42,543 bases of DNA from Mucidula mucida. Its lineage: Eukaryota; Basidiomycota; Agaricomycetes; Agaricales; Physalacriaceae. Location of the stretch: the NCBI GenBank assembly GCA_015501055.1, contig JADNYV010000297.1:1-42543 (forward strand), given 5' to 3'. Positions 1 through 12,326 of the stretch are shown piece after piece; position 1 is the stretch's first letter; each line of letters begins with the position of its first letter. The notes beneath the pieces were generated by a model. That model was not told where the DNA came from. It was given only the letters and a program-made list of their open reading frames with translations, and made no database searches. A program made the translations under genes and the position numbers.

Positions 1-1035
1 CGATATCTGCTAACTGCCTACCACTAGCCGTATGCTACGGATACTGAACGACCGAGTGTTCGTTGCATGTGGTTCAATTTGAAGAGATGGAAGAAATCTG
101 AAGGAGAGCCACAGAATGAGACCTCGAGATGGTATAACATTATTAGTAAGTATACCAGATAGAAAAGGATTCGGATGGCAATGTGTACGTTTTGTATCAA
201 GCATTCGAGTGGCCTACCGATGAAAGCTATCGGGGATGTGTTTACTCTGACCATTACTGTAGCGTTTCGACCGCAAATTCACATAACGGGTCACGGGGGT
301 CTTTGAAGTGAAGCTATATATACATCATAACGGGTCACGGACCACTTTGGTCAGGCACGAGCCTCCAAATAAGGAAATTTCAGGTCCCGCTATAAGCGGA
401 ACTGTCCAAAAAAGGCAATTTAAGGGTCTGTGAAGCTGTTCGCTGTAACTTCAGACCATAATGGGTCACAGGCTGTGAAGTTACGGTTGAAACACTACAG
501 TACGCCCGTCATGAGCGCATACCAGAGCAACAATCATCGTCTGCGGCTGGTACTTTACTCCGATCTAAAAGATCTGAAATGGTTAAGTTCCCTGCACGAG
601 TGTGGCGATTCCTTTGTTGTGCATGTTTGTGGGTCCACATTCTCATTGATCCGATCATCTTCTGAATCTGATGAAAAGAACAGCTCATGGTCTCGTGTCT
701 GATGTCGCGCTCAATCAGGAGAAATGAGTAAGGCGTGAGAAGAAACTGGTATCCGTCTCCCATATCGCGGGTCATATGTCGGGCAGGTTGGTTAGCAGAG
801 AAGTCGTGATGCACGTCTCATCTTATTTTTGCATTCTGAAATTCTTACTACGCCGATTTGCTCAATCACAGATTACCCCTTTCGATTACAAGGCGCATAC
901 GGAAAATTGTTTATGAGTCCGTACCTGTGAGTTCTTAACTTGGAGTGTCTTGAGTAGTGCGCTTATGGGTATTTGGGATGAAGGTCCCGTCCCTGGCTGT
1001 AAGGAAGGATCATTCGGTCCGCATGTCACTTTTAA
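1..1035. other. Left flank: repeat copy A with MITE, otherwise no gene
   Basis: No coding region is convincing here. Bases about 163-256 and 503-568 together match about 4700-4855 in the same orientation, so they are two halves of one older sequence split by the MITE at 257-500. About 570-1035 shows nothing recognisable and presumably includes the promoter of the DUF6535 gene that starts at 1036. Confidence 0.6.
257..500. mobile_element. 244-bp MITE with TA target-site duplication (mariner-like)
   Basis: The ends form imperfect inverted repeats of 17 bp: CTGTAGCGTTTCGACCG at 257-273 and CGGTTGAAACACTACAG at 484-500, which pair with two mismatches. The dinucleotide TA sits directly outside both ends (255-256 and 501-502). 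The unoccupied paralogue near 4790 has a single TA at this point, which confirms the boundaries. The interior carries three variants of ATAACGGGTCACGG and no ORF, so the element is non-autonomous. TA duplication and TIR style point to the Tc1/mariner superfamily; the superfamily call is inference. Confidence 0.85.
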
Positions 1036-4000
1036 ATGTCGACCCGGAGTCTTGTACTCCTGTTGGATTCCCGCAACATGATTTCGACTACATCTGCGCC
1101 ACGCTCAGACGATGAACCTTCGTCCTACACCTGTAACTCCATCTCTGCAAATGCGGAAGTCCCAGACCTCGCCAATCTCAGATCGCGACACAGCTATGAA
1201 TTTGTGTTTCAGGACGCGACCACCCACGACAGCATAAATACAGGCGACGATGGCGCGGAGAATTGCTCTATAAGCTCTGGAATCAGCGAGGAGAAACGGC
1301 AGGGCGGTCCTTTCTTTGGAGTCAGGCATTCCAATCGCCGCTCACGTAAAGGTCGGTTGCCTCTTGTGTTATCCAGTTTTCCTTTTCAAGGATTTTGTTT
1401 AGCGAAAGACCCATTCGATTATGAGCATCAATATGACGAGGATCAGCCGTATCAAGAGATGGGTGAAACGGCCAGAATGTGGAAAACATATCTTGCCGAA
1501 AGCGCCAAAGTAGACGCTGACAAAGTTGCTAACTGGACTGATGCTCTAGATGTATTGCTTGTCTTTGTGAGTTTTAATGGAGTGCTCCCCAGAGGCAATG
1601 CTAACCGTTTTAATATCAGGCCGGCTTGTTTTCTGCTGTCGTCTCTACGTTCGTATGGCAGACCTTCCAAACGCTACAGATCGATAACAGCGAAGTGACC
1701 TCATATCTCGTCTTCGAGATGGTTCATCTTCAGCGCGCTAGTATGGATGGCAACCCGTCGAGCAGTGTACCTCCATCTCCCCTTACCCCAAATATGATGT
1801 TTCGCCCAACATCCACAGCCACCTGGATTAACGGCCTGTGGTTCACCAGCTTGGCGCTAAGCCTGACAACCGCCCTAATCGCCGTCCTCACTAAACAATG
1901 GATACACGAATATCGCACCTCGATCGAACTGGGAACGTATCGTGAACGCGGCCGCATACGACAGTTTCGTTTCACAAACTTATCGGAATGGCATGTTCCT
2001 GTCATCATTGGACTACTACCAGTCATGATGCACGTCGCTTTGGGCATTTTCTTTGCCGGTCTCATTCTTCTGCTCCTCTCCTTGAGCCGGCATATCGCCT
2101 CATTCATATCCGTCGTTGTAGCCGCTGCGCTAGCCGCGTACCTCATCACCAATGTCCTCCCTGTTTTTAATCCTGCATGTCCCTACAAGACGCCATTGAC
2201 CCACTATGCCTATCGTGTTGTCTACCTCATCCGAAGTGCGGCTTCGCCAAAGTTAAGGCAGCTCATTGCTCGGTTAGTGAAATGTTGCGCGTCATCGAAG
2301 AGGACACTTCCTGATACAGTGGCCACCCAATCATCACCAACCACCGCTGCTCCTGCAGATATTACGATCGACGCGTTATGCAGTTTCGGTCCTCCTTCGC
2401 TCGTTGAAGCTGAGAAGGCAATGGTTCGTCAGATAACGTATATCATTGATGCGCAGGCGATCGTCTGGCTCTACGGCGTCTCTTCGAATTCCTCCGTTCA
2501 AACAATCGTATTACAAGCAATCGGGAATCTTCCCCTACGAAGTGTCCCATTGGTTACACGATCCACTCCAGAGTGTGCCATTGTATCTGCGATCGAGGGA
2601 GTCCTAGACAGTCCCGAAATGCAGCATGCTTCCGCCCAACCATCGTACGAGCGCCTAGAGCGGTCACTCATCCGTGTCTCGCCACAAAAAAGTCTGTCCT
2701 GGCCGCCGGCCGACATGAGATCTCCGGGATCTCTTCCCCGTCTGCTGAACTTCTGCGAGTCTGAACAAGCAGGGCAGTTTCTTGCAGGCGAAATCCTAGC
2801 GCCTTCCGTCAAACACGATGTCGCTGTCTGGGTTCAAATTCTTAAGAACGCATTAAGGGCAGGACCGGAATGGCTTGGAATGGAGGACAACACACCGGTC
2901 TGGCGCACGTTCATCTCGTGGTTCTTTGCTGAACCTCATATGTGCATACACTGTGCTGAACGAGACGGCTCGGCAGGAAACGTCTACTCGTGCATGGTGC
3001 ACAATTACGCGACAATGCATCGAACAAGTATAGGGTATTCTGCTCGTCTCAGCGTTCTTGACAACCCTTTGAATGCCGTCAGCACTACAAAGCCACTGCA
3101 CTTCCGAGAGGCCACCATCATGTTCTTACTTCCATCTCTTGCCTCATTTCTGCTCGACACCGTCTACAGGGACTTTTGTACGGAGGAAGTGTACGCCGGG
3201 CTTCCTAGCGATATTCGCTTGCGTCATGTACTCATCCAACTGCCCTCCATTCAAGCGACTGGGTTCAGCAATGACTTTAGGAGGGAATCTCCGATCGCAA
3301 CTCTGGTTAAGAGTTTTCAAATAAGCGTCGGTACGGATGGCTGGGGAAGTCTGCACATACATCACAATAGCATCTTGCCCGCCACGTTCGAGACCTTGAC
3401 ATCTATCGTTTATGATGTATTTCCGCGAGATATCTTACACCCAGTTGAAAGGCAAAGACTCCTACACCCTCTTTTTAGAGCGCTACTGCTGGACACGATT
3501 GACACTGAAGGGCATCAAGGCTCTGGCGCAAGTCTCGCCGATGATTATCATTCCTGGATGACTGAGGCGGTAGCTGAGGATGTCATCCGTTTCGCATTCA
3601 TGGAATCTAGCAACTTAGCAGAGCAGTCGCCACTCCTCTTTGATCTCGTCGAGTGCTCGGTACGCTTGAAATGTTGCAAGATGGTACCAGCCGTCTACAG
3701 CAAGCTCTGCTCTAGAAATTGGCTACAGGTGATTGACACTTCTCGCTTTGGGCAGACAACTTCACACACGCCAGTGAAAGTCGAGCAAACCTCGTATTGC
3801 TTCCTCGCTGCGGCGTTCATCGAGGGACTGAAGGTCCTGAGAGAACTTGCGCCTTTAACATACGTGCAGGCTCTCAATTACATCCGAACACCCTCCAATC
3901 TTCTCATCATCACCAAACTCCTCATTCTCTCAGACGTTGAACGTCGGCGTAGTCTAGAGACGCTGGCGCCCCTCATCACTCTGGACTTGTGGCATCCTTG

Positions 4001-4304
4001 TTTACGCGAGTTGAACAGATTCCTTCAACAACAGGAAGTTGCTGCGGGATACGCGGGTCAGAGTTCGCACCTCCGGCACCTGTATCTGGAGGAGCCTTTG
4101 CACTATGAACCTTACGAGAAGGTGGTTATCGCCCTTTCTGATTTCACACGCCATGTCCATAAGCACTCGGAAGCTTCAATTCATACAATTACGCGACCTC
4201 GGAACAAGGTACACTCGATTGTGAACACTTTCTACTTTTCAACTAACAGGTTCTTAGATATACTCACTGCTTTGTACAGTCCTGCCGGGGCACTCTATCT
4301 CTGA
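1036..4304 (+). CDS. DUF6535 domain-containing membrane protein
   Basis: Function is unknown; DUF6535 proteins are large, multi-copy membrane proteins of Agaricomycetes. Inferred exons are 1036-1345, 1403-1566 and 1620-4304, giving about 1052 residues. Intron 2 (1567-1619) joins LDVLLVF to AGLFSAVV, the family signature. Intron 1 (1346-1402, 57 nt) is a multiple of three, so the frame stays open with or without splicing, but splicing restores the usual DPFDY start of the domain. The domain holds WINGLWF with a first membrane segment near residues 227-250 and a hydrophobic pair near 284-345, followed by a long helical C-terminal part. ATG 1036 is the first in frame; ATG 1078 is a good alternative start. 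A candidate 41-nt intron near 4208-4248 would change only the last residues. A dead paralogue lies at 21675-24608. Confidence 0.85.
1346..1402 (+). other. Predicted intron, in frame (57 nt)
   Basis: It begins GTAAAG and ends TTTAG. Its length is divisible by three and it contains no stop in the host frame, so a gene finder can read straight through it. Removing it brings the basic stretch RRSRK next to DPFDY, as expected for DUF6535 proteins. Confidence 0.6.
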
Positions 4305-5662
4305 TGATGTAGTACACAACGAACACGAACTTGAAATGGCTTGAATGTCTGGGATAGCGTAGTTACAGTTCTACAGATACAGTTACAATACGCGAATGAA
4401 CAATAGATGTTGTTTTGACTGATGTTCATCAAGCTTGTTGTGGGACGAACATGACGCGGTACCCTTACCCCCCGAAGACTGTTCTGCGGATCCTGCAGTC
4501 GCATCCCTCCCCAGGACTCACAGGAATCCACCTGTATCCTGCCGCGGAATGTGGCGCTAACGTGTTTCGAGGACCTTATCACTCCATTTCCGCCAGATCG
4601 ATGGATTGAGAATCTCGCCCAAGACATATAGGGCCTGCAGTGAGCACTGTGGTAGCTGCTTGCGCATTCTATGTAATAACGGTTTTTACTTCCTTTAGGC
4701 GAATATACCGGATAGAAACGGATTCGGACTTTATAGACGTCACCTTGTCGAGTCCGATGAAAGCTATTGGGGGTTACTCTGGCCATTACGCCCGTCATGA
4801 GCACATACCAGAGCAACAACCATCGTCTGCGGCTGGTAATTTACTCCGATATACAGGACGCCACGGGCAAATCCATAGAGTTTCATGGAAATCTCAAGCC
4901 AAAGGCAAATACGGAGGTGACCTATGACTACGGTCTTGAGTCGGCAAAGGAGCCCGGCAAAGGACATTCGTGTAAGGGAGGGTTATCCGGAATCAGTCAT
5001 TGACAATATGCCAGTCAGCGAACTTCTCGCTAGAATCGGCTAGACATCACAACACGGGCAGAAGTCCCAGATACTAGTAGCAGGTCTTTCAATCGTTGAA
5101 GTCCTATTTTAATGCTTAGGGCTCGATAATCCTAGGTCTATGAACAACCACCAAACACCTTTACAACGTCGATACGCACCATCGCCTCCTTTCCTGGTGT
5201 AGAGTTCGAGGCGGGAAGCTAGGTGATTTGAACAGGTCCTCAAGTTAGACGCGAACTCCGCGGGGCATGGGGCGTCTGACGTGCTCGGTATGGTCCTGTC
5301 GTACATAGAGCGGAATCCGGTTTCGACACAACATAGACCACGGTGGTTGTTTGGAAGTCGTGATGGTAGCACGCGAGCGTGTGCATCACACGCCTACTTG
5401 ATAATACCGCCTTTCACCGATGCCTTGTCGTATATTACGATACAGCCACGCACGCATCGAATCCCGAGTTTTGTGCTCACGACTGTGCCTCACGGCGTCA
5501 CATCGACCGTTGAGACAAATGTTGGCGACACAGGTATAAAACAGTTGGTTCCCTTACGAATATAAAGATTTGTGTTACGGGTAATAGCAATTACAGTCAA
5601 TGAGACGGCAGTCAGGTTTTGAACTTCCTTCATCTTCATCTTCTTCTTTCGAGATATTCATT
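4305..5662. other. Intergenic, with repeat copy B at about 4700-4855
   Basis: About 4700-4855 is the paralogue of the sequence at 163-568 but lacks the 244-bp MITE; it reads straight through GGCCATTACGCCCGTC. Short open frames in the interval have no recognisable product. The two paralogues flank the DUF6535 gene as direct repeats about 4.5 kb apart. Nothing else is seen. Confidence 0.6.
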
Positions 5663-6522
5663 TTACAAACAGAATGTGATGGCCAAGTCGACCTGAAAAG
5701 AATTGCGTAAACGAAAGCATCACAACAATAAAGTAAGAGCACCAACATCGTTCGTCTGACAAGCGACTTGAACCCAAGTGTCGGTGGGAGTGTGGAAGGC
5801 AGTGGCGCAGTTGACGTTGTTACCTTATTTCCGAGTCAGTAAAGGCAAGAGCTATGACAGAATAGAGCGCACAGTCAGCACCAGCCCCATCGCAGCCATT
5901 GTAGTACCTATGAACGGCGGCTCCTTAGAACAACCTTGGAGTATGTTGATGTAGAGACGTACCCGAAGCCGGAGGTAACTGAGAAGGTGTGCCTAACATC
6001 GTACCACGGTTAGGGCAGCTCTACAGGGGCAATGATTCCGTACTTACGGTGCGATGAGTGAAATGTCGGTGCTCGAGCCGGCCCCAGGACTGGTCGGATT
6101 CTTGAGCGTGGTCTCGACGAGGGTGCAGCGGTCGCCGTTGAAGCCGCAATTGCCTAGTGTATATACTCAGGACGCTCTAAGCAGAATCTGTAGCAATACG
6201 TGCCAGTCTGGAGGTATCTAGGAACAGGACAGGCATAAGACAACACGATCGTATAGATGAGGGAACTAAAGCGCGTACGCGATAGCACCAATGATGGCTC
6301 CATTGGAGGTGTAGTCTCCGCCCGTCGACAGGACCGCTCCAGACTGACTGATGAGCGTTGGGGTACCAAAGCCACATCTAACAAAGCTCAGACTCGAAAG
6401 CGATGAAGCCGTTCGCGAAGATATGCCTACCTATTGTCGAAGTGAATGGTGTGAGATTCACCCGCCACGAGAGCGATGACGGATGCGACAGTGAGCGTGA
6501 GGAGAGACGAGAGCTTGAACAT
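5663..6522 (-). CDS. Small secreted cysteine-containing glycopeptide-like protein, eight exons
   Basis: The spliced product (about 161 residues) resembles small secreted proteins annotated as glycopeptides in polypore fungi; the role is unknown. It starts MFKLSSLLTL with a signal peptide ending near VAG (residue 21), followed by HTIHFDN, CGFGTPTL, GAIAYLQTG, NCGFNGDRC, YYNGCDGAGADC, ATAFH and VDLAITFC. Exons in minus order: 6522-6431, 6377-6279, 6217-6200 (18 nt), 6153-6048, 5992-5963, 5907-5873, 5823-5747 and 5692-5663. All introns are GT-AG and 46-61 nt long. The join between the 18-nt exon and exon 4 leaves one base too many (487 nt total), so either this splice differs from my reading or a one-base mutation disables the gene. 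Every other junction keeps the family frame. Confidence 0.75.
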
Positions 6523-8190
6523 CAAGGAATAAAGCAAATGAGATTCACTGAAGAATTATGCATGTGTCGTTGAGCTTTTGTACTGCGAAGCGTTGAGCAT
6601 CAAGTCGACATTGCATTCGTCGGATTTACACCCGGTGGGAGACGAGTACCAAAACTGACAGCCATCACCGTTGATGATCTGGACACAAGAATGGCCCATC
6701 CCGCAATGTTACGCCCAGATTGGGTCGATGAATCGTTGGGATATCGTTCCTGGTTTCAAGAAAGATCAGTGGGCGCATCAAGATGGTTCGAGGCTAATGT
6801 TCTTGCCAAGCGACGAGAAGACTAGACTGGTAGAAGAATTGTGGCAGACTAGATGCAAAAAGACGTCAATACATTGAAGAGCTGGATGCTTACGCGGATT
6901 CTACAAGCTGACGGAGGGCCCATGCGTTCGACAAAAGACTCTTACAGGCATCCCTCGTCGTCCCTGTACCTCGCGCGTGTTTCCCCTATTCAGTATTCTC
7001 CAAACGATCTCAGCCAAAACCCGCTGTTTTGATGCACATCAGGACGACGTGCATTGCGAGCCGAAATTAGTTTTGATGTGAAGAGGCGAAATTCTGCTAC
7101 CAAATAATCGACATAGGGGAGCGCCAAAGTAGAGCAAGTCCAACGTTTAGACAAGAAGTCATGAGGATGAAAGAAACCGAAAGTCTGAGAGAGGCGCGGT
7201 ACACGTAGCATCAGAGTCGCGACCTGAAAGATCAGTGCCTACTAGCTCACGGCCCATCAAAATTGAATATTTCAAGCAAGATCAGGACGACCTATTCGCC
7301 ATGTAGTTAAGCGTGCAAGCAAAAGGAGAAGGGCTAGGGCGCTCACTGAGAATGCCATATGCTCGCTCGACACCAGCAGATACAAGACGGTTTACGAACG
7401 CCGTGCAGCACGAGGTGCCGTCTGTCGTCTGATGCCAAAGGCGATCACAAGAGTATTTGGAGACAGTCGGACGTAAGAATGGTTCATCCGAGTATGTCGG
7501 TAAACCCTATCATGGCGCGGCTCTGTTGAAATGTGGGACGAGTGATGGCATGAGCAAAATCGTACAACGTTACGTGACATCACGCCACGATTGACAAAGT
7601 CGTCACGTGGGCGCACCTCTCTCTAGTGGACTCTAGCTAGCTCTGAGTCTGCCCATGATCATTGCGGAAGTGAATGCTATTTGGATCCCCAAAAGCAGTC
7701 AGAAAAGGTCAATGCCTCTCTTCTGTTAGTGCTGTGCTATCTGAAGGCCATGCCTGTCCAAAAGCCGGTTTTACAGCGTACGCCGGACGCGTTTTTTCTT
7801 TTCAGGAAACCAAAGGAAATCCTTTGAAGCGGTATATGCAATTCGCGTCAGAATCCGCTCCTCCTGCGCATAGCGCCGTGGTCCCGACCCCCGCTCCGTG
7901 CGGCGTCCTCGTGCGCCCCGTCAAACACGTTTTGATAGAGATCACGCGATGTCCTAAAACAAGCACAAAGTCTCAGGCTTGTTCCAAAAAAGTTCTTCGC
8001 CTCCCTGCATCCTCCTCTTCGACCTTCCACCGCCCCAAGCGCGATGCCGTAAAGGTTATTGTTCTCGCCTCTCTTGACTACCGTCGCCACTATCATTTCT
8101 TTGTTGCGAATTCGGCACAACGCGCCACTGTGGCAGGTTAAAAAGTGGACTAGAGGCCCACACAACTTGTCATCCCTTCCCCGCCTCAAA
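6523..8190. other. Intergenic; possible coding remnant at 6604-6825
   Basis: On the plus strand 6604-6825 reads open for 73 codons without an initial Met, with protein-like composition (for example LTAITVDDLDTRM and WFQERSVGASRWFEANVLAKR) before a TAG. I do not recognise it; it may be an exon or a fragment of a transposon gene. The 155-codon frame at 7674-8141 and its antisense partner look like chance frames. Nothing else is supported. Confidence 0.35.
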
Positions 8191-9674
8191 ATGCCCCAAA
8201 AACCGGTACGCGAATGTCTTGTTCTCATCTCAATTCATGCGTGTTGACTATGATGTCAGTACCTCCCGACAGAAGTCGTCGATATGATCACCGACTTTGT
8301 GGCTGCCCGACGTCATTCGCAGGAGGACCTGCGTAGCATCATGCAGAGCTTCCGCAGAGCTCGTATGCGTGCCAGTAAACACCTCTACTGTCGCGTCGAA
8401 TTTGAAGCCTATTCAGACGAAGATGGTGATCAGTGCAGCAAATTCCGCGACCTTCTTCTTGCCGTTCCGCATATAGGTCCTCTTGTTCGATGTATCCTCT
8501 TTGAGGATGACGAAGAGCTCCTTTCTCAGGACGAAGCGTTTCCGCAACTACTGGTACTGACGTCCAATCTTGAACGTTTGGGATTTGGCGGCATAGATTT
8601 TACCTGCATCGTCGATCCCATTGCGTTTCGGACCACCATCTCCTCTCTTGGGCTCACGCACTTGGAGATCCGGTGCTGCACCCTAGACGCTGAGATGCTT
8701 TACACGCTCTTGGGGTCGTCGCTGCGTCTGCGATCTCTCTTGATCAAGGAAGTCGATATCGTTGAGTTTGACCCAGACAGAATCAGAAAGACGGATCTCT
8801 CACACTACGATGCGCACCGGCTGGCCGCTGAGGTCCCTCTTCCACCCCCGAACTTCTGCCTGCCCATACAGGAGTTGTACCTATATCTCTCCTCGTATTC
8901 CGACCAGATTTTTGTCGACTTGCTCATAACATCGCTTCTCCCTCGCGTCACCGGAGCACTAATGAAACTTGACATCGATGCGGCAGAATATTGCCCAATC
9001 TTCCACGAGAGAATATCTAAACTTCTGGCTTCCACCGCCGACTCGGTTCGGACATTCTCTTTGAATGATATCTTGATTGGCAGTACGTATACTCATTGCT
9101 CTTTATCGCTGACCTTGTCTGACATTTTCGGTCGCCAGATAACGGCGATACGCCACATCACGCTCTCAATTTATCACACGTCGATACGATCGAGTTTTCT
9201 CTGAACGTGTATAACTGGCACCCTACTTCTACTGTTCCTTGGGCGGTCCACACTCTCAACAACCTCACCTCTCGTCCTCGAGCCATACACCTCTTCTTCA
9301 CATTGATGGGAGGTGACGGTATAGCTCCTGACGAGCCCATCCCTCAGTCCCTGGACGAGCTCGACCTCGTTCCGCCGGATTGGCCTGAACTCGATGAGGC
9401 ACTATGCCGCTTGCCCTGGACGGATATTCATCTTCTCCTCTGTGTGGGAGAAGACTCGGATGTTGGCGTCGCCGAGGCTCTCGACAACGATTACTATGTA
9501 GATAGAGGGATGCCCAGGGAAGAACTGAGAGGGCTGTTCGAACGCGTTTACTTGCCCAAGACGTACACGACGTTCTTTAACCCACGCACGCCTATAGCCA
9601 CTAGAGCGTCGTTGACGTTCGGTCGTGAACCTGTGGAGAGATGGGATAGTCTGCGCATATGGAAAGGTTTGTAG
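8191..9674 (+). CDS. F-box domain protein, three exons
   Basis: Exons 8191-8205, 8260-9082 and 9139-9674 total 1374 nt and give 457 residues. Introns are 54 and 56 nt with GT...AG ends. The first exon supplies only MPQKP and splices to YLPTEVVDMITDFV, an F-box opening, with the rest of the box running to about residue 50 (RRARMRASKHLYCRVEFE). After it comes a region with repeated leucine and isoleucine spacing, as in the degenerate leucine-rich part of basidiomycete F-box proteins. Such proteins usually act as substrate adaptors of SCF ubiquitin ligases; the target is unknown. The second splice joins NDILIG to NNGDTPHHAL and removes an in-frame extension that would end at 9204. Confidence 0.82.
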
Positions 9675-10164
9675 ATAGCGCTGTCTTGTGAATGTGATGT
9701 TTGTGAAGCGTAGGAACGTCGTACACCTAGAGACCAGTAAACATTAGAACAGTACGTGTAAAATCGGCATGCTGTCGAGTCAGATGTATCTCTGAGGCCG
9801 GGTCAGTAAAGTAGGACCTGGGATATCAGCCATGGTTCCGTTAGATCCTTTGGATAGCGATACCAAGCCGCCTCCAGTCGAAAGCGGAGGCGAAAGAGGC
9901 ATCTGGCGACCGTCAAGCTAGTACCAGGCGTCATGGTCATCTATATACACTTTCAATGTCAATCAAGTACGAGAGCCATCTTACCAGCCTCAGTGACGTG
10001 TAATAGGATCCAGGATTCGGCATGATAACTTACACAGTGCTGTGTTGTCGGTACAGTATTATAGTTGCCGGAACCGGAGCCCGGCCGTGACGCCCTCGCA
10101 CGGGACGCCACGCGTCTTTCCATCTACCATCGCCGCGCACCCATTGCCCGCCGTTCTGTCTCGC
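9675..10164. other. Intergenic, nothing recognised
   Basis: The interval separates the F-box gene from the DUF7918 gene, both on the plus strand. No ORF, repeat or RNA is apparent. Confidence 0.5.
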
Positions 10165-11299
10165 ATGCGGCTAGGCGAAAACCTCTCAGTGTGCGTAATT
10201 ATTGACGGGATCCCGGGAGAGGAGTTCGGTGTTACCACGTCTGAGGACGGAAGGCATACGACATGCTGGATTGCATCTGAGACGGGAAAGGTGTGCTTTC
10301 ATAGAACAAGATGCATCAACAAGGAATGACTGGATTTGAGGACTTCAGAATTAAGTTGGAAGACGTACCGATCCACAAAACCTCCTACGACCTCAAAATT
10401 GATGGGCGAAGCTATCCAGGGAAAGTTGCCAGGAAACACACGTTGGGCACGAAATGGGAACGCACAATGAAGGGGATAGCTACTTCTGCGACTGAAAGAT
10501 ACCCTTATGTTTTCTTGGGTATCGCCAGCACTGGTAAGGTGTGATTCGTTGCTCGGCCAATCACTCGGGACGGAACTAGGCAACATTCATGACACAAAGA
10601 CCTCGCACCTACAGAAAGAAACCGAAGTTGGGCAGCAACGTTGTCCATGAGCGTATAAAGAAATGCGTAGATCATCAAATGATGTATGTCAACCCTTTGG
10701 GATTATACCGCTGACATTTTACCTGTCATTGTCAAGTCTCGGAAAATTGAAGCATTTTTCTGTGTCTCGTTATACTTACCAAAGCCATCCGATTGGGGAA
10801 TCGCTCACGTTCTGCTTTAAGTATCGTCCTTTAGGTAAGTGTCAATTCGTATCTCAGACCTCTCTTGTTACCTAACAATGATGATGTTGATCTGAAGCTG
10901 TCCTTCAAGCAAATGGAATAGCTCATCGACCTAAACTCCGAGTGTCCGTGTCAGCTCACGCTGATACGGAGGAGAAACTTAGAAAGCTTAAAGTGAAACC
11001 ACCATTTCCTGGTATTCTTCGATAGCTTATCAAGCTTCTATAGACTCGCAAGCGCGTACTGGAACTGCAACGAATCGAGGTCTTTGCTTCATATTTCTGG
11101 AAAGAATTACATTGACAGTATCCTGCAGGACGAAATTCGCAAACTCGAAGGCGCACATAGCCCTGCTCATTCTGGAGGACGCATGAAGCGGGAGTCTGAC
11201 ACCACTGCAGTCGAAGGCTCAAGTAGGAAGAAAGTTAAGGGCGAGCGTGGCGCCGTTAAACAGCTGAATGATGTAATTGATCTGACAATGTCGGACTGA
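10165..11299 (+). CDS. DUF7918 domain-containing protein
   Basis: DUF7918 is a fungal domain of unknown function. The start MRLGENLSVCVIIDGIPGEE and the conserved TTCWIASETGK mark its N-terminal half. Inferred exons: 10165-10292, 10349-10538, 10580-10683, 10737-10834, then from 10898. They join GK-V-IKLEDVP, the block VVHERIKK, and HPIGESLTFCFKYRPL to VLQANGIAHRP, each in frame and each a family-style block. The introns are 41-63 nt. The 3' part is less certain: after LRKLK at about 10995 several splice choices lead into the last exon, which encodes LQDEIRKLEG, a basic KRES...RKKVKGE stretch and the terminal VIDLTMSD. The acidic/basic tail suggests a nuclear protein, but that is inference. 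Confidence 0.75.
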
Positions 11300-12049
11300 G
11301 ACGATGCATTGTCGCTGGTTTCAGTCTGCTGGTATATTTCAAACATCCTGCCCCATTGGAACCCTACGACACATCACATATTTTCGGAAATGGATGTATA
11401 TTCATCTTTTTTCGCGAATCATAGTGTTACGTTAGAAGGTCGTGCTCCACATCTCGACCGCTACCAACTTCATGGTCAGCAGACTGTGTCCCTCCCGCTG
11501 GATTTTGGAAACAAATGCCAACGCCCGCTCTCAATGTCAATTATTATCATTTCGAGCATGCTAGTGAATTCTTTCAAATTTTCACTTTGTATGTCGTCTG
11601 ATTAACGAAGCTTCGAGGAACTGTGGCGCAGATAATCAATTGACCTTGGGGTAGGTTCCTATGACCGCTCGTCCATAATTTTTTTTTGGATTACTGACAG
11701 AACTACTAGAGAGTGCTTTCCGGTCTTGTTCTACTTTAACCATGTCTCCCGCTGAACTTGAGGAGCAGAGTTGTTCAAACTGGTACTCACCTCCGAACTA
11801 CGCTTCTTGTTCCACCTTTTACGATGACCTGTCGTCAAAAACATTTGTACCGGGCTTCGCTAGTGGGACTTGGGAGAATGCTGCGAAGCGGTCAAGGACC
11901 AAGTTTCGTAGGTCAGAGAGCCTGGAACCATAGCTTCTCTCGTTGATTCATCCTCCATTGTATCATATATCGCATCATTCTGTTATCTCATTATGTTGTC
12001 TGTACTGGCTAGTATCCTGTTGTGCTGCGAATCTGCTACCTTCTGACAA
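11300..12049. other. Intergenic, no supported gene
   Basis: A 63-codon frame at 11742-11933 begins MSPAELEEQS after a T-rich stretch and could be a small gene or a first exon, but I recognise nothing in it and see no matching downstream exon. The rest shows no feature. Confidence 0.4.
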
Positions 12050-12326
12050 ATGGAAGAGCTTGATTACCTATTCACGTCGCTTCATAGAACTCTTCTATTC
12101 AGTGGAATTCACAATGTCTATCGTCAATGGTCAATACCAGTAGAAGCTTGATTCATCCACGGAAGAGCCGAAGGGACTCACCTACCGCGTAATGACTGGC
12201 GACTCCTAGACAAGTTAGAACTCACTCTGAAAAATGTAGATCACAGCAGTTGCATTACATAGAGTACACAAATAAATAACTAAAACCAACGCGAATCTGA
12301 AACAAAAGATATAGCTACGGGTATCT

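Noticed and set aside
7674..8141. 155-codon plus-strand frame before the F-box gene
   Set aside because: It has a low-information composition, no recognisable block, and an equally long frame on the other strand. It probably overlaps the F-box promoter.
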